Notes: generated by a model not told the origin, from the sequence alone. A DNA stretch of 14,543 nt from an uncultured Aquincola sp. (GCA_937883885.1 CAKZXL010000902.1:1-14543), one strand, 5' to 3'. Shown: positions 1-10,924, counted from the stretch's first letter. A program made the numbers and translations.

Positions 1-1350
<1,350 letters not shown>

Positions 1351-1411
1351 GTGACAGGGCAGGGGTGTCGGAAGAGCCGCGAGTGTGCCGCAGCCGGAGC
1401 CACCTGCAAGA

Positions 1412-1507
1412 TGGCGGGAGGAAGAGGGAGTCGAACCCACCCGGCGACGCATGGCGCCACCCACCGGGTTTGAAGCCCGGCCGTCCCACCGGGGACGATT
1501 TCCTCCC
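1412..1507 (-). tRNA. selC: tRNA-Sec (anticodon TCA), CCA encoded
   Basis: This is the UGA-decoding selenocysteine tRNA. The 96-nt gene folds with a perfect 8-bp acceptor stem (GGGAGGAA with TTCCTCCC), then AT, a 6-bp D stem (CGTCCC/GGGACG) with a 4-nt loop, an anticodon stem CCGGG/CCCGG around CTTCAAA (TCA at 1473-1471), a long variable arm of about 23 nt with a GGCG/CGCC stem, the T loop TTCGACT, discriminator G and an encoded CCA. The 8-bp acceptor, 6-bp D stem and long extra arm are the diagnostic features of bacterial tRNA-Sec. One oddity is that the 5-bp T stem (GTGGG/CCCTC) has one T-T mismatch. The 5' end lies 4 nt after the selB stop, so it is probably cut out of the operon transcript. 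Identity is very secure. Confidence 0.96.
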
Positions 1508-1511
1508 TGCG

Positions 1512-3446
1512 TCAGCCGCCGGGTGGGCGGCTGCCTTCGAACAGCGCTGCGTCGCTGCGCAGCACATGCTGGTCCTTCACCCGGCGGGTCAGGCCCACGC
1601 GGTCGAAGAACTCCAGCACCTGGATGGCCCGCTTGCGTCCCAGGCCGGTGGCGTCACGAAAGCTCGCGGCGCTCAAGCCTTCGGGCGCCGCCGCGGCCTG
1701 ACGGGCCAACGCGGCCAGCCGCTCCAGCGTGGGGAGCGGATAGTAAAGGTCTTTGACCACCGCGAAGGCCTGGCCGCGGCGCGAAAGATTGGCCAGCGTC
1801 AAACGCACCAGCGCTTCGGGCGTGGCGGCCAGCTTGGCCAGGTCGCGCGCCCAGGGCGGGTCGAAGCCACCGTCCAGCATCGCGGGCATCAGCTTTTGCA
1901 CCAGTTTTTCTTCGGCTTCCGACAGGCGCGCCGCATGCGCGGGCAGGTGCAGCCAGGCACCGCTGAGCACCACCGCGCCCTGCGCCAGCAGCGCCTCCAG
2001 CGCATGACGCAACACCGCGTCGTCCACCCGGGGCGCGGCCAGCCGCTTGAGGCGGCGCGCATCGGGGCCGATGTCTTCAGGCTGCTGAGCATGCAGGCCG
2101 GCCAGCGCCTGCAGCAGCCGCTGCTGAAGCGCCTGCAATGCGGCGCCTGAAATGGCCGCCAGCCGGCCGCCGCCTTCGATGCGCACCGCATCGGCCGGCA
2201 AGGGCAGGGCGGCCACCGGCCAGCCCATGCCGCGGGCCAGCGCGGCCAGATCAAGGCCCTGGGGCGCCGCCTGCAGCAGCGCAGCCACCCGCTCGGCCAC
2301 CGTCGGCAGCTCGGCGGCCGCCAGCCATTGCAGACGTTCGGGCGTGCGGCGGTAGCGCGCCGGCGCCTGCGCATCGAGCACGGTGATGCCGGCCACGGTG
2401 CGGCTGGCGCTGGCATCACGCAACACGCCGCGGTCGCCCTGCCAGGCGGCGATGGGCGTGTGCAGCACCAGCTGGGCCAGCGCGCGTCCGCCCGGCGGCA
2501 GGGCGTTGGCGTCGTCCTGGTCATCGACCTGCAGCAGCGCCACGCTGGCCATCACGTCGGCGGTGCCCAGGTGCAGGTGCACCGGCGTGCCGCTGCGCAA
2601 GGCCTTGGCCTCACCCGGCCACAGCTGCAGCCGCACGTCGATGCGGGCCGTCTCATGCGCCACCTCGGGCGCGCACAGCCACTGGCCGCGGTGCACCGCA
2701 TCGCGCTCGATGCCGGCCAGCGCCACCGCGCAGCGCTGGCCCGCATGGGCTTGCTGCGCGGGCTGGTTCTGCGAATGCAGGCTGCGCACCCGCAGCAGGC
2801 GCTCGCCCGGCACCAGGCGCAGCTCATCGCCTACCGCCACCTGCCCGGCGTGCACGCTGCCGGTGGCCACGGTGCCGGTGCCGCCCAGCGTGAAGGCGCG
2901 GTCCACCGCCAGCCGGAAGGCCGGGCCGCTGTGTTGCGGGCGGGGTGCGGCGGCCTGCTGCAGCAGGTGTTCGCGCAGCGCCGGCACGCCGTCGCCGCTG
3001 GGCGCCGCCACTTCGAACACCGGCGCGCCGGCCAGCGCGGTGGGCGCCAGCAGCGCCTGCACCTGGGCCTGCACCTCGGCCAGGCGCGTGGCGTCCACGC
3101 GGTCGGTCTTGGTGATGGCCACCGTGCCTGCACGCAGACCCAGCAGGCTGGCCACGGCCAGGTGCTCCTGCGTCTGCGGCATCACGCCGTCGTCAGCCGC
3201 GACCAGCAGCAGCAGGTGGTCGATGCCGGTGGCGCCGGCCAGCATGGTGTGCAGCAGCCGTTCATGGCCCGGCACGTCGACGAAGCCGATCACCTGGCCA
3301 CCGGGCGCGGGCAGGTAGGCATAACCCAGCTCGATGGAAATGCCGCGGCGCTTTTCTTCGGGCAGGCGGTCGGTGTCCACGCCGGTGAGGGCGCGCACCA
3401 GCGTGGTCTTGCCGTGGTCGATGTGGCCCGCCGTTCCTACGATCAT
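1512..3446 (-). CDS. selB: Selenocysteine-specific elongation factor SelB
   Basis: SelB is the EF-Tu-like GTPase that carries Sec-tRNA(Sec) and binds the SECIS hairpin, so that the ribosome reads UGA as selenocysteine. The protein has 644 residues (E. coli 614). The GTPase domain opens it: P-loop GHIDHGKT (7-14), switch region [15 protein letters not shown] (31-45), DVPGH (57-61) and TKTD (112-115). Beta-barrel domains follow, with [16 protein letters not shown] marking domain 2. The C-terminal third is made of winged-helix repeats, the last including [19 protein letters not shown], which in this family contacts the SECIS RNA. The ATG at 3446 overlaps the selA stop in an ATGA tetranucleotide, so translation is probably coupled. 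selC begins 4 nt after its stop. No defect is seen. Confidence 0.97.
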   Translation of the reverse strand: MIVGTAGHIDHGKTTLVRALTGVDTDRLPEEKRRGISIELGYAYLPAPGGQVIGFVDVPGHERLLHTMLAGATGIDHLLLLVAADDGVMPQTQEHLAVASLLGLRAGTVAITKTDRVDATRLAEVQAQVQALLAPTALAGAPVFEVAAPSGDGVPALREHLLQQAAAPRPQHSGPAFRLAVDRAFTLGGTGTVATGSVHAGQVAVGDELRLVPGERLLRVRSLHSQNQPAQQAHAGQRCAVALAGIERDAVHRGQWLCAPEVAHETARIDVRLQLWPGEAKALRSGTPVHLHLGTADVMASVALLQVDDQDDANALPPGGRALAQLVLHTPIAAWQGDRGVLRDASASRTVAGITVLDAQAPARYRRTPERLQWLAAAELPTVAERVAALLQAAPQGLDLAALARGMGWPVAALPLPADAVRIEGGGRLAAISGAALQALQQRLLQALAGLHAQQPEDIGPDARRLKRLAAPRVDDAVLRHALEALLAQGAVVLSGAWLHLPAHAARLSEAEEKLVQKLMPAMLDGGFDPPWARDLAKLAATPEALVRLTLANLSRRGQAFAVVKDLYYPLPTLERLAALARQAAAAPEGLSAASFRDATGLGRKRAIQVLEFFDRVGLTRRVKDQHVLRSDAALFEGSRPPGG

Positions 3447-4927
3447 GCGTCCAGCGGCCCCATTCCCAGTGCCTCACGCAGCATGGGCAGTTGCGTGGTG
3501 AAGGGCGCGGCATCGTCCAGGCAGCGCAGGTCCAGCAGCAGCCGGTCGTGCGCGATGCGGCCCACCACCGGCAGCGGCAGGCTGCGCAGTGCGCGGGCCA
3601 GTTCGTCCAGCGCGGTGCCCACGCCCTTGGCACCGGTGGCCTTACCGCCCACCAGCGGCAGGCCAATGGCCAGGCCGGCCGAAGGCAGCCGGTCCACCGG
3701 CAAGGAGCCGCTGCCGATCTGGCTGCTCAGCGCCACGCAGCCCACCTCGAAACGCGGCTCCAGCGCGCGGGCCAGCGCGGGCTTCAGCGCCTCGGCCATC
3801 GCCAGGATCTGCGATTGCGGGCGGGTGAGGTGGCGCAGCGTGGGCAGGTCGCGCACCAGGCGCTCGGGTTGCAGGTACAGCATCAGCGTGGCTTCCAGCG
3901 CCGCCAGCGGCAGCTTGGACATGCGCAGCGCCCGCTTCATCGGGAACTTGCGGATGCGGCCCACCGCGGCCTTGCTGCCGACGATGAGCCCGGCCTGCGG
4001 CCCGCCCAGCAGCTTGTCGCCGCTGAAGGTGACCACGTCGCAGCCGGCGCGCAGCATCTCCTGCGGCAGCGGTTCACGCGGCAGGCCGTAGGCGGCCAGG
4101 TCGATCAGCGAGCCGCTGCCCAGGTCGGTGGCCAAGGGCACGCCGCGCGCACGGCACAACGGCGCCAGCACCGATTCGTCGACCGACGAGGTGAAGCCTT
4201 GCACCGCATAGTTGCTGGTGTGCACCTTCATCACCAGCGCCGTGCGTTCGTTGAAAGCGTTCTGGTAATCGGCCGGGTGGGTGCGGTTGGTGGTGCCCAC
4301 CTCCACCATGCGGGCGCCGGCGCTGGCCATCACGTCGGGCATGCGGAAGGCGCCGCCGATTTCCACCAGCTCACCGCGCGAGACGATGGCCTCGCGCCCG
4401 CTGGCCAGCGCGGCGATGGTGAGCAGCACCGCTCCGGCGTTGTTGTTGACCACCGTGGCCGCTTCGGCGCCGGTGATCTCGCACAGCAGATCTTCCACCA
4501 GCGTGTCGCGGTCGCCGCGGCCGCCGCTGTCGAGGTCGAATTCCAGGTTGTTGGTGCCGGCCATGGTGCGCACGATGTGCGCCAGCGCCTCGTCGGCCAG
4601 CACCGAACGGCCCAGGTTGGTGTGGATCACCGTGCCGGTGAGGTTGAGCACCGGCTTGAGCCGCGGCGCCAGGCGGTCGGCGCAGCGCTGGCGCAGGTCG
4701 GCGGCCATCGCCTCGGGCTGCAACGCGGCGGTGGCCAAGGCACCGGCGCGTGCGGCCTCACGGCGGGCGGCCACCAGCGCGCGCGCCTCGCCGGCCACCA
4801 GGGTGTGGCCATGGGCCGCCACCAGGGCCTGCACCGCCGGCCACTGCATGATCCGGTCGATCGAAGGCAGCTGCTGCAGCAAAGCCTTCGAGCCATGGAC
4901 CATGGACTCGTCGACCCGCTGAGTCAT
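3443..4927 (-). CDS. selA: L-seryl-tRNA(Sec) selenium transferase SelA
   Basis: SelA is the PLP enzyme, a ring-shaped decamer in characterised bacteria, that converts Ser-tRNA(Sec) to Sec-tRNA(Sec) with selenophosphate. The 494-residue product is slightly longer than E. coli SelA (463). The N-terminal domain (LPSIDRIMQ near residue 20) is the tRNA-binding part. The core has [16 protein letters not shown] (95-110), NNNAGAVLL (161-169), [18 protein letters not shown] (183-200) and [11 protein letters not shown] (267-277). The PLP lysine is K305 in [17 protein letters not shown], followed by KRALR and [12 protein letters not shown]. The start ATG overlaps the fdhE stop by 4 nt (ATGA at 4924-4927), with a GGAG 5 nt upstream inside fdhE. 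It overlaps selB by another 4 nt. The substrate selenophosphate would come from selD at the other end of the locus. Confidence 0.97.
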   Translation of the reverse strand: MTQRVDESMVHGSKALLQQLPSIDRIMQWPAVQALVAAHGHTLVAGEARALVAARREAARAGALATAALQPEAMAADLRQRCADRLAPRLKPVLNLTGTVIHTNLGRSVLADEALAHIVRTMAGTNNLEFDLDSGGRGDRDTLVEDLLCEITGAEAATVVNNNAGAVLLTIAALASGREAIVSRGELVEIGGAFRMPDVMASAGARMVEVGTTNRTHPADYQNAFNERTALVMKVHTSNYAVQGFTSSVDESVLAPLCRARGVPLATDLGSGSLIDLAAYGLPREPLPQEMLRAGCDVVTFSGDKLLGGPQAGLIVGSKAAVGRIRKFPMKRALRMSKLPLAALEATLMLYLQPERLVRDLPTLRHLTRPQSQILAMAEALKPALARALEPRFEVGCVALSSQIGSGSLPVDRLPSAGLAIGLPLVGGKATGAKGVGTALDELARALRSLPLPVVGRIAHDRLLLDLRCLDDAAPFTTQLPMLREALGMGPLDA

Positions 4928-5922
4928 GGGCTCTCCGCGTCGCCGAACACCAGCATCAGGTTGACGCCGGCGCGCTGGTGGCCGGCTTCACTCACCAGCA
5001 GGTCCAGTGCCACGCTGGCCAGGTCGTCGGCCATCGGCTCCACCTCGGGGTCGCGTTCCATCGCCACCAGCTTGAGGTAGTGGCCGCAGCTGTCGCAGCA
5101 CTCGGCCTTGACGGCGCCCAGGTAAGCGCCCCTCGCGCCGTCCTTGGCATCACCTTCGAGCTGCTGGTAGCTGATGCCGCGCGTGCTTTCGCAATGCGCG
5201 CACTTGATGCGCACGTAATGCCACTGCGTGGCGCACAGCGAGCAGGCCAGGTAGCGGTGCCCCGATTCATCGGCGCCGATGCGGGTGACGCTGGCGGTGG
5301 GCCGGCTGCCGCAGCAGGGGCAGCCGGTGGCCGGGTCGGTGCGGCCGAACACGGCCTCGCCATGGGCGGTGGCCGTGGCCAGCACCAGGTGGCTGAAGTA
5401 GGCCTGCAGCCCGGCCGCCACCAGCGGCGCGGCGGCCATGTCCAGGCCGCGGGCCATGCCGTTGCGCAGCAGGTCGGCCTGGCGGTTGAGCGTGGCGTCG
5501 TCGGTGGCGATCACGCGTTGCACCACGTCCAGCGCCGGGCCGGCGGGCAGGCGCCCGGCCAGCACACCCAGCAGCCGGCGCAGCTCGCCGGTCCAGGCCG
5601 CGTCCAGCGTCCATAGCGTGGCAGGCAGCGGTGGCAGCAGGCCGCGGGCGGCGCTGTCGCAGGCGGCCGCATCGGGCAGCGGCACCGTGGCGTAGTCCTG
5701 CAGCACCTGATGCTGGGCCTGCGCCAGCTCGGCGATGAACAGCAGGTAGTCGCGCATCGGGTGGCCGGCCGACAGCTGGCGCAGCCGCAGCGCGCGCTCG
5801 GCGAACAACTTGGCGCGTTGCGGCAGGCGCAGGAACGGCATCTGCCGCCCGGCCTGGATGGCGATCTGCTCCGGATCCAGCAGGCGGCTGGTGCGGGCGG
5901 CGTTGGAAGCGGATTCAGTCAC
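4924..5922 (-). CDS. fdhE: Formate dehydrogenase accessory protein FdhE
   Basis: FdhE is a cytoplasmic maturation factor for Tat-exported formate dehydrogenases; in E. coli it interacts with the catalytic subunit and has a rubredoxin-like iron site. The 332-residue protein has a helical N-terminal half and a C-terminal half with four CxxC pairs: C201-C204 (CPCC), C227-C230 (CSLC), C241-C244 (CAHC) and C276-C279 (CDSC). It ends with the conserved stretch DPEVEPMADDLASVALDLL. The start is a GTG at 5922-5920, overlapping the end of fdnI by 8 nt; the first internal ATG would remove 27 residues that look like part of the family. Its place between fdnI and selA links the structural genes to the Sec machinery. 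FdhD, the sulfurtransferase also needed by these enzymes, is not in the window. Confidence 0.95.
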   Translation of the reverse strand: MTESASNAARTSRLLDPEQIAIQAGRQMPFLRLPQRAKLFAERALRLRQLSAGHPMRDYLLFIAELAQAQHQVLQDYATVPLPDAAACDSAARGLLPPLPATLWTLDAAWTGELRRLLGVLAGRLPAGPALDVVQRVIATDDATLNRQADLLRNGMARGLDMAAAPLVAAGLQAYFSHLVLATATAHGEAVFGRTDPATGCPCCGSRPTASVTRIGADESGHRYLACSLCATQWHYVRIKCAHCESTRGISYQQLEGDAKDGARGAYLGAVKAECCDSCGHYLKLVAMERDPEVEPMADDLASVALDLLVSEAGHQRAGVNLMLVFGDAESP

Positions 5923-6574
5923 GCGGCGGATGGCCCTCGGTCATTTCACGGTGCCACAGCGGATGGTTGAGCCGCGCCCAGCGGTCGGTCACGGTGCCGC
6001 GCGTCATGGCGCGGGTGGTGCCCTTGACCCAGATGGCGGCGTACACATGCACGATCACCGACAGCACCAGCACCACCGCCGACACCGAATGCACGAGTAT
6101 CGCCAGCCGGCGCAGCGTCACCGGCACCAGGTGGAAGAAGTAGGGCGCCCAAAACATGAAGCCGGTGACCAGCAGCAGCAGCAGGCTGACGGCAAAGGCC
6201 CAGAACACCAGCTTCTGGCCGGCGTTGTATTTGCCCACCGCCGGCATGTTCTCCTTCTGGCCCTTGAGCATGTCGCCGGCATGGCGCAGCCACTCGCGGT
6301 CGGCGCGGCCGATGAGGTTCTCGCGCCAGACGGTGAAGAACAGCACGATGAAGCCCAGCACCATCAACACACCCAGGAACGGGTGCAGGATGCGTGTGAG
6401 CTGCCCGCCGCCGAACAGGTTGCTGAAGAAGAACAGCGTGGGATGGAACAGCGCCAGGCCCGACAGTGCCGCCGCAAAGAACAGCAGCGCCACGAACCAG
6501 TGGTTCATGCGGGTGCTGTCCTTGTAGCGCAGGATGTAGCGGGTGCGTTCCCGCCCGGGGGTCAGGGTGGTCAT
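5915..6574 (-). CDS. fdnI: Formate dehydrogenase gamma subunit, cytochrome b556 (FdnI/FdoI type)
   Basis: This is the membrane subunit that takes electrons from the beta subunit through two hemes b and reduces quinone on the cytoplasmic side. The 219 residues form four hydrophobic segments at roughly 25-43, 62-82, 122-147 and 157-182. Likely heme ligands are H25, H64, H162 and H176. The 14-residue spacing of the last pair equals that in E. coli FdnI, and the segment [11 protein letters not shown] is typical. A strong Shine-Dalgarno AAGGAG lies 7 nt before the ATG, inside the end of fdnH, and the ATG overlaps the fdnH stop as ATGA (6571-6574). Translation coupled to fdnH would keep the subunits in step. 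The call is secure; FdnI and FdoI cannot be told apart from sequence alone. Confidence 0.95.
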   Translation of the reverse strand: MTTLTPGRERTRYILRYKDSTRMNHWFVALLFFAAALSGLALFHPTLFFFSNLFGGGQLTRILHPFLGVLMVLGFIVLFFTVWRENLIGRADREWLRHAGDMLKGQKENMPAVGKYNAGQKLVFWAFAVSLLLLLVTGFMFWAPYFFHLVPVTLRRLAILVHSVSAVVLVLSVIVHVYAAIWVKGTTRAMTRGTVTDRWARLNHPLWHREMTEGHPPRD

Positions 6575-7449
6575 GGCCGCTCCTTGTCGTCAAGGTCCTT
6601 GTCTTCCACCGGCCCCACCTTCATGTAGTGGAAGAAGCCGCCGATCACCGCGCCGGCCATCGCCACCAGCGCCAGCGGCTTGGCCAGGCCCTTCCACAGG
6701 CCCACCAGCGGGCTGATGTGCGGGTCCTTCGGCAGGCCGTGGTACAGCTCGGGCCGGTCGGCATGCTGCAGCACGTACATCACGTGCGTGCCGCCCACGC
6801 CCGCCGGGTCATAGAGGCCGGCGTTCTGGAAGCCGCGTTCCTTCAGGTCGACCAGGCGTTCCTCGGCGTAGTCGTGCATGTCCTCCTTGGTGCCGAAGCG
6901 GATGGCGCCGGTGGGGCAGGCCTTCACGCAGGCCGGCTCCAGGCCCACCGTCACGCGGTCGGAGCACAGGCTGCACTTGTAGGCCTTGTTGTCGGCCTGG
7001 CTGATGCGCGGCACGTCGAACGGGCAGCCGCTGACGCAATAGCCGCAGCCGATGCAGTGCTCGCTGATGAAGTCGACGATGCCGTTGCTGTACTTGACGA
7101 TGGCGCCGGGGCTCGGGCAGGCCTTGAGGCAGCCCGGGTCCTCGCAGTGCATGCAGCCGTCCTTGCGGATCAGCCACTCCAGCTTGTTCTCCTCGGGTTC
7201 CACCTCGGAGAAGCGCATCACCGTCCAGCTCTTGGGGGTGAGGTCGTTGGGGTTGTCGTAGGTGCCGTGGTTGGTGCCCACGTCATCCCGCAGGTCGTTC
7301 CACTGCATGCAGGCCACCTGGCAGGCCTTGCAGCCGATGCAGGTGGACACGTCGATGAGTTTGGCGACCTCGGGTTGCTTGCGCACCTGCGGCGCGGCCG
7401 TGGGCGTGGCCGAGCGCAGGGCGATGTCCAGGGACTGAAGTGAAGACAT
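6571..7449 (-). CDS. fdnH: Formate dehydrogenase beta subunit, four [4Fe-4S] clusters, C-terminal membrane anchor
   Basis: This is the electron-transfer subunit between the catalytic FdnG and the cytochrome b FdnI. The 292-residue protein has sixteen cysteines in four ferredoxin-like groups: C37/40/43/47, C99/102/107/111, C132/135/138/142 and C159/162/174/178. The sequence [22 protein letters not shown] is typical of the family. Residues about 256-276 form one transmembrane helix ([14 protein letters not shown]), as in FdnH/FdoH (FdxH), anchoring the subunit on the periplasmic side. It has no own Tat signal, so it is expected to be exported with FdnG. The ATG lies 16 nt after the fdnG stop, with GGAG about 11 nt upstream; its stop overlaps the fdnI start by 4 nt. 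Confidence 0.97.
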   Translation of the reverse strand: MSSLQSLDIALRSATPTAAPQVRKQPEVAKLIDVSTCIGCKACQVACMQWNDLRDDVGTNHGTYDNPNDLTPKSWTVMRFSEVEPEENKLEWLIRKDGCMHCEDPGCLKACPSPGAIVKYSNGIVDFISEHCIGCGYCVSGCPFDVPRISQADNKAYKCSLCSDRVTVGLEPACVKACPTGAIRFGTKEDMHDYAEERLVDLKERGFQNAGLYDPAGVGGTHVMYVLQHADRPELYHGLPKDPHISPLVGLWKGLAKPLALVAMAGAVIGGFFHYMKVGPVEDKDLDDKERP

Positions 7450-7465
7450 GTTCGTCAGTGCTCCT

Positions 7466-10400
7466 TCATGCCTTCTCGATGTTGACGGTGAAGCTCTTGT
7501 ACTCGGGCGTCTGGGTGTTGGCGTCGCCGACGAAAGGCGTCAGCGTGTTCACCAGGTAGCCCGGCTGGGCCACCCCCACGAAGCCCCAGTGGTTGGGCAG
7601 CCCCACCGTGTGCATCGTCTTGCCGTCGCACTGCAGCGCCCGGATGCGCTTGGTCACCACGCACACCGCCTTGATGAAGCCGCGCGGGCTGCTCACCTTG
7701 ACCATGTCGCCATGCGCGATGCCCTTTTCCTTGGCCAGCGCCTCGCCGATCTCGACGAACTGCTGCGGCTGGATGATGGCCGAGGTGCGCACGTTCTTCG
7801 TCCAGTAATGGAAGTGCTCGGTCAGGCGGTAGCTGGTGGCCGCATACGGGTAGTCCTTGGGCTGGCCCATCGCATCCAGGTCGCGCTTGAACACCCGCGC
7901 CGCCGGGTTGGCCCGTGCCACCGGGTTGTCGGGGTGCAGCGGGTTGCCCACCAGCGGCGACTCGAAGGGCTCGTAGTGCTCAGGCAGCGGCCCTTCGGCC
8001 ATGCCGGTGGGCGCGAACAGGCGCGCCACGCCCTCGGCGGTCATGATGAAGGGGCGCACCGCTTCGGGGTCGTTCGGGTTGGCCCCTGGCGCGATGTCCG
8101 GCACGTCGGCGCCCGACCAGGCGCTGCCGTTCCAGGTGAGGTAGCGGCGGTCGGCACGCCAGGGCTTGCCGGTGGGGTCGGCGGCCGCGGCGTTGTACAG
8201 GATGCGCCGGTTCGCCGGCCAGGCCCAGGCCCAGTTCAGCGCCTGGCCCACGCCATAGGGGTCGCTGTTGTCGCGCCGGGCCATCTGGTTGCCGGCCTGC
8301 GTCCAGGCGCCTGTGTAGATCCAGCAACCGGCCGAGGTGCTGCCGTCGTCACGCAGCAGGCCGAAGCCGGACAGCTGCTCGCCGGCCTTGGCCAGCACCT
8401 TGGTCGGGTCCTTGGGGTCCAGCACGTCGGTGATGGCGCGGCCGTTGTACTCGCGGGCCAGCTCTTCCGACGACGGGCTGTGCGGGATCTTGTAGTTCCA
8501 GGTGAGCTTGACGATGGGGTCGGGGAAGGCGCCGCCTTCGTTCTGGTACAGCGCACGGATGCGCGTCCAGATGCCGGCCACGATCTCCACGTCGCCCCGC
8601 GCTTCGCCCGGCGGCTCGGCGCCCTTCCAGTGCCATTGCAGCCAGCGGCTGCTGTTGGTCAGCGAGCCGTCTTCTTCCGCAAAGCAGGTGGAGGGCAGGC
8701 GGAACACCGTGGTCTGGATGTCCTCGGTCTTGACGTCGTTGAACTCGCCGTAGTTGCGCCAGAACTCGCTGGTCTCGGTGACCAGCGGGTCGATGGTGAC
8801 CAGGAACTTGAGCTTGGACAGGCCTTCGACGATCTTGGCCTTGTTGGGGAACGAGCCCACCGGGTTGAAGCCCTGGCAGATGTAGCCGTTGAGCTTGCCC
8901 TGCGTCATCAGCTCGAAGGTCTGCAGCACGTCGTAGAGCTTGTCGATCTTCGGCAGGTAGTGGAAGGCCCACTCGTTGTCCGCGGTCGCGGCGTCGCCCC
9001 ACCAGGCCTTTTGCAGGCTGACGAAGAACTTGGGGTAGTTCTGCCAGTAGCTCATCTGGTTGGGCCGCAGCGGCTTCAGCGCCCGGGGCTTGTAGTACGT
9101 CTCCAGGTCCTGCTCGCTCTCGCGCGCCAGGCTCAGGTAGCCGGGCAGCGAGTTCGACAGCAGGCCCAGGTCGGTCAGGCCCTGGATGTTGCTGTGGCCG
9201 CGCAGCGCGTTCATGCCGCCGCCGGGCACGCCGATGTTGCCCAGCAGCAGCTGCAGGATGGCGCCGGTGCGGATGATCTGAGAGCCCTGGCTGTGCTGCG
9301 TCCAGCCCAGCGCATACATGATGGTCATGGTGCGCTCGGGGCCGCTGGTGCTGGCGATGTACTCGCACACCTTCAGGAACTGGTCCTGCGGCGTGCCGGT
9401 GATGCGGCTGACCATCTCGGGCGTGTAACGCTCGTAGTGGCGCTTCATCACCTGCAGCACGCACTGCGGATCCTGCATCGTCGGGTCGACCTTGGCAAAG
9501 CCCTGGTCGTCCATCGCGTAGCCCCAGCTCTTGGGGTCGTAGCTGCGCTTGTCAGGGTTGTAGCCGCTGAACAGGCCGTTCTCGAACTTGAAGTCGGGCC
9601 CGACGATGAAGCTGGCGTTGGTGTAGTTGCGGACGTACTCGGTCTGGATCTTGTCCTGCGTCAGCAGGTAGCGGATGACGCCGCCCAGGAAGGCGATGTC
9701 GCTGCCCGGCCGGATGGGGGCGTAGTAGTCGGCCATGGCGGCCGAACGCGTGAAGCGCGGGTCCACGACCACGAGCTTCGCCTTGTTGTGCTTCTTGGCT
9801 TCGATCACCCACTTGAAGCCGCATGGGTGGGCTTCGGCGGCATTGCCGCCCATGATCAGCACGACATCCGCGTTCTGGATGTCCTGCCAGTGGTTGGTCA
9901 TCGCACCGCGGCCGAACGTCGGGGCCAGACTGGCCACCGTCGGTCCGTGTCAAACGCGGGCCTGGTTGTCGAAGGCGAGCATGCCCAACGACCGGAACGC
10001 CTTGTGCGTGATGTACCCGGTTTCGTTGGACGAGGCGGAGGCGCACAGCATGCCGGTGGACACCCACCGGTTCACCGGCTTGCCGTCGGCCGTGTTGGCG
10101 ATGAAGTTGGCATCGCGGTCGGCCTTCATCAGCTTGGCGATGCGGTCCAGCGCCTCGGCCCAGCCGATGCGCTTCCATTCGGTGCTGCCGGGCTCACGCA
10201 CCTCGGGGTACTTGAGCCGGTTGGGGCTGTGCACGAAGTCGAGCAGGCCGGCGCCCTTGGGGCACAGCGTGCCGCGGTTCACCGGATGATCCGGGTCGCC
10301 CTCGATGTGCATGATGTCGGCGGTGACGTTCTTCGCCTTGTCGCCGAGGCTGTACATGATGATCCCGCAACCCACCGAGCAGTAGGGGCAGGTGTTGCGG

Positions 10401-10540
10401 GTCTCGGTGGCGCGGGCCAGCTTGAAGCTGCGGGCCTCGGCCAGTGCGGCATCGGGCGAGAACCCCAGGGCCACGAGGCTGGAGCCGACCAGGCCCGCCC
10501 CACTGACCCTGAAGAACTGCCTTCGGTCCATGTCCATCAT
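7466..10540 (-). CDS. fdnG: Formate dehydrogenase-N/O alpha subunit, selenocysteine-containing (TGA at 9950-9952 read as Sec)
   Basis: This is the catalytic subunit that oxidises formate to CO2 at a molybdenum (or tungsten) bis-pterin centre, exported folded by the Tat pathway. It has 1024 residues. The N-terminus has the twin-arginine motif DRRQFFRV (5-12), a hydrophobic stretch and a likely AxA cleavage after residue 34. The [4Fe-4S] cysteines are C51, C54, C58 and C93, with K95 in CPKGAG. Residue 197 is encoded by TGA in [23 protein letters not shown], the exact Sec context of E. coli FdnG/FdoG. Similarity then continues unbroken through [41 protein letters not shown] and [14 protein letters not shown] to NIEKA. 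The first of three close ATGs (10540) has AGGAG 9 nt upstream. Standard gene callers would report two fragments, 9953-10540 and a GTG-started 7466-9937. Confidence 0.98.
9920..9939 (-). promoter_or_regulatory. Bacterial SECIS hairpin of fdnG
   Basis: On the mRNA, 10 nt after the UGA, the sequence folds as CGG (9939-9937), bulged U (9936), GGCC (9935-9932), loop AGUCU (9931-9927), GGCC (9926-9923), CCG (9922-9920). An A-U pair may close the loop to GUC. The bulged U and the GU in the apical loop are the two elements SelB needs in the E. coli fdhF and fdnG hairpins, and the distance from UGA agrees. It lies within codons for VASLAP. Confidence 0.87.
9950..9952 (-). other. Selenocysteine codon UGA (residue 197 of FdnG)
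   Basis: An in-frame TGA lies between GTT (Val) and CAC (His). The flanking protein on both sides aligns without gap to the Sec196 region of E. coli FdnG as I recall it. A SECIS follows, and selA, selB, selC and selD are all in the window, so recoding and not a nonsense mutation is the clear reading. Confidence 0.97.
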
Positions 10541-10591
10541 CTGAATATGCTCCTGGGAGTGACCTGGGGGCTGCGGAAGAAAAGCGGGTGC

Positions 10592-10918
10592 CTAGCGGCT
10601 GGCCGCCGAGGCGGCGCCGTCGCCGCCGGTGGGGGCCGGCGCGTCGCTGCCGGTATGGCCGCCGGGGCCGGCCATGCCGCCGATGGCGGCGGTGCCGTCC
10701 GACGGACCGACCGACGAAGCGGCATGGGCTTCATCGACCGGCTTGACGCCTGGTTGAGCGCCGCTGGCAGGCCCGGCGGTGGCGGGCGCCGCTTCGGCGG
10801 TGGGCGTGGGTGGGTTGGCGGGCTTGGGGTCGCAGGCCGCAAGGCTGGCCAATGCGGCGCTGGCGAGGACCAGGCCCCACCAGGGGGTCGAACGCGAACG
10901 GGCGGGGGGATACTGCAT
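10592..10918 (-). CDS. Small putative lipoprotein upstream of fdnG, function unknown
   Basis: I do not recognise this 108-residue protein. It starts with a basic n-region (MQYPPARSRS), a hydrophobic core (GLVLASAALASL) and a lipobox LAAC with Cys29 as the likely lipidated residue. The mature part of about 80 residues is low in complexity, rich in Ala, Pro and Gly, with no aromatic residues, and is probably disordered. Residue +2 after the cysteine is Asp, which in enterobacteria keeps lipoproteins in the inner membrane. It ends 51 nt before fdnG in the same direction and is probably cotranscribed. No Shine-Dalgarno precedes the ATG; a candidate promoter would place the transcript start at or next to it. 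The signal peptide makes this frame more credible than the Arg/Pro-rich overlapping frames, but a chance reading frame is not fully excluded. Confidence 0.65.
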   Translation of the reverse strand: MQYPPARSRSTPWWGLVLASAALASLAACDPKPANPPTPTAEAAPATAGPASGAQPGVKPVDEAHAASSVGPSDGTAAIGGMAGPGGHTGSDAPAPTGGDGAASAASR

Positions 10919-10924
10919 CGGGCG

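Noticed and set aside
1351..1464. Longer panB start at 1464
   Set aside because: The extra 38 residues lie partly inside selC and do not resemble the PanB N-terminus.
2328..5080. Long plus-strand frames (587 and 529 codons) opposite selB and selA
   Set aside because: The minus-strand frames carry clear SelB and SelA motifs; the plus-strand products have none.
7466..9937. Independent gene starting at GTG 9937, or fdnG as a pseudogene broken by a stop
   Set aside because: Family similarity runs through the TGA without gap, the residue is Sec in known homologs, and SECIS and all sel genes are present.
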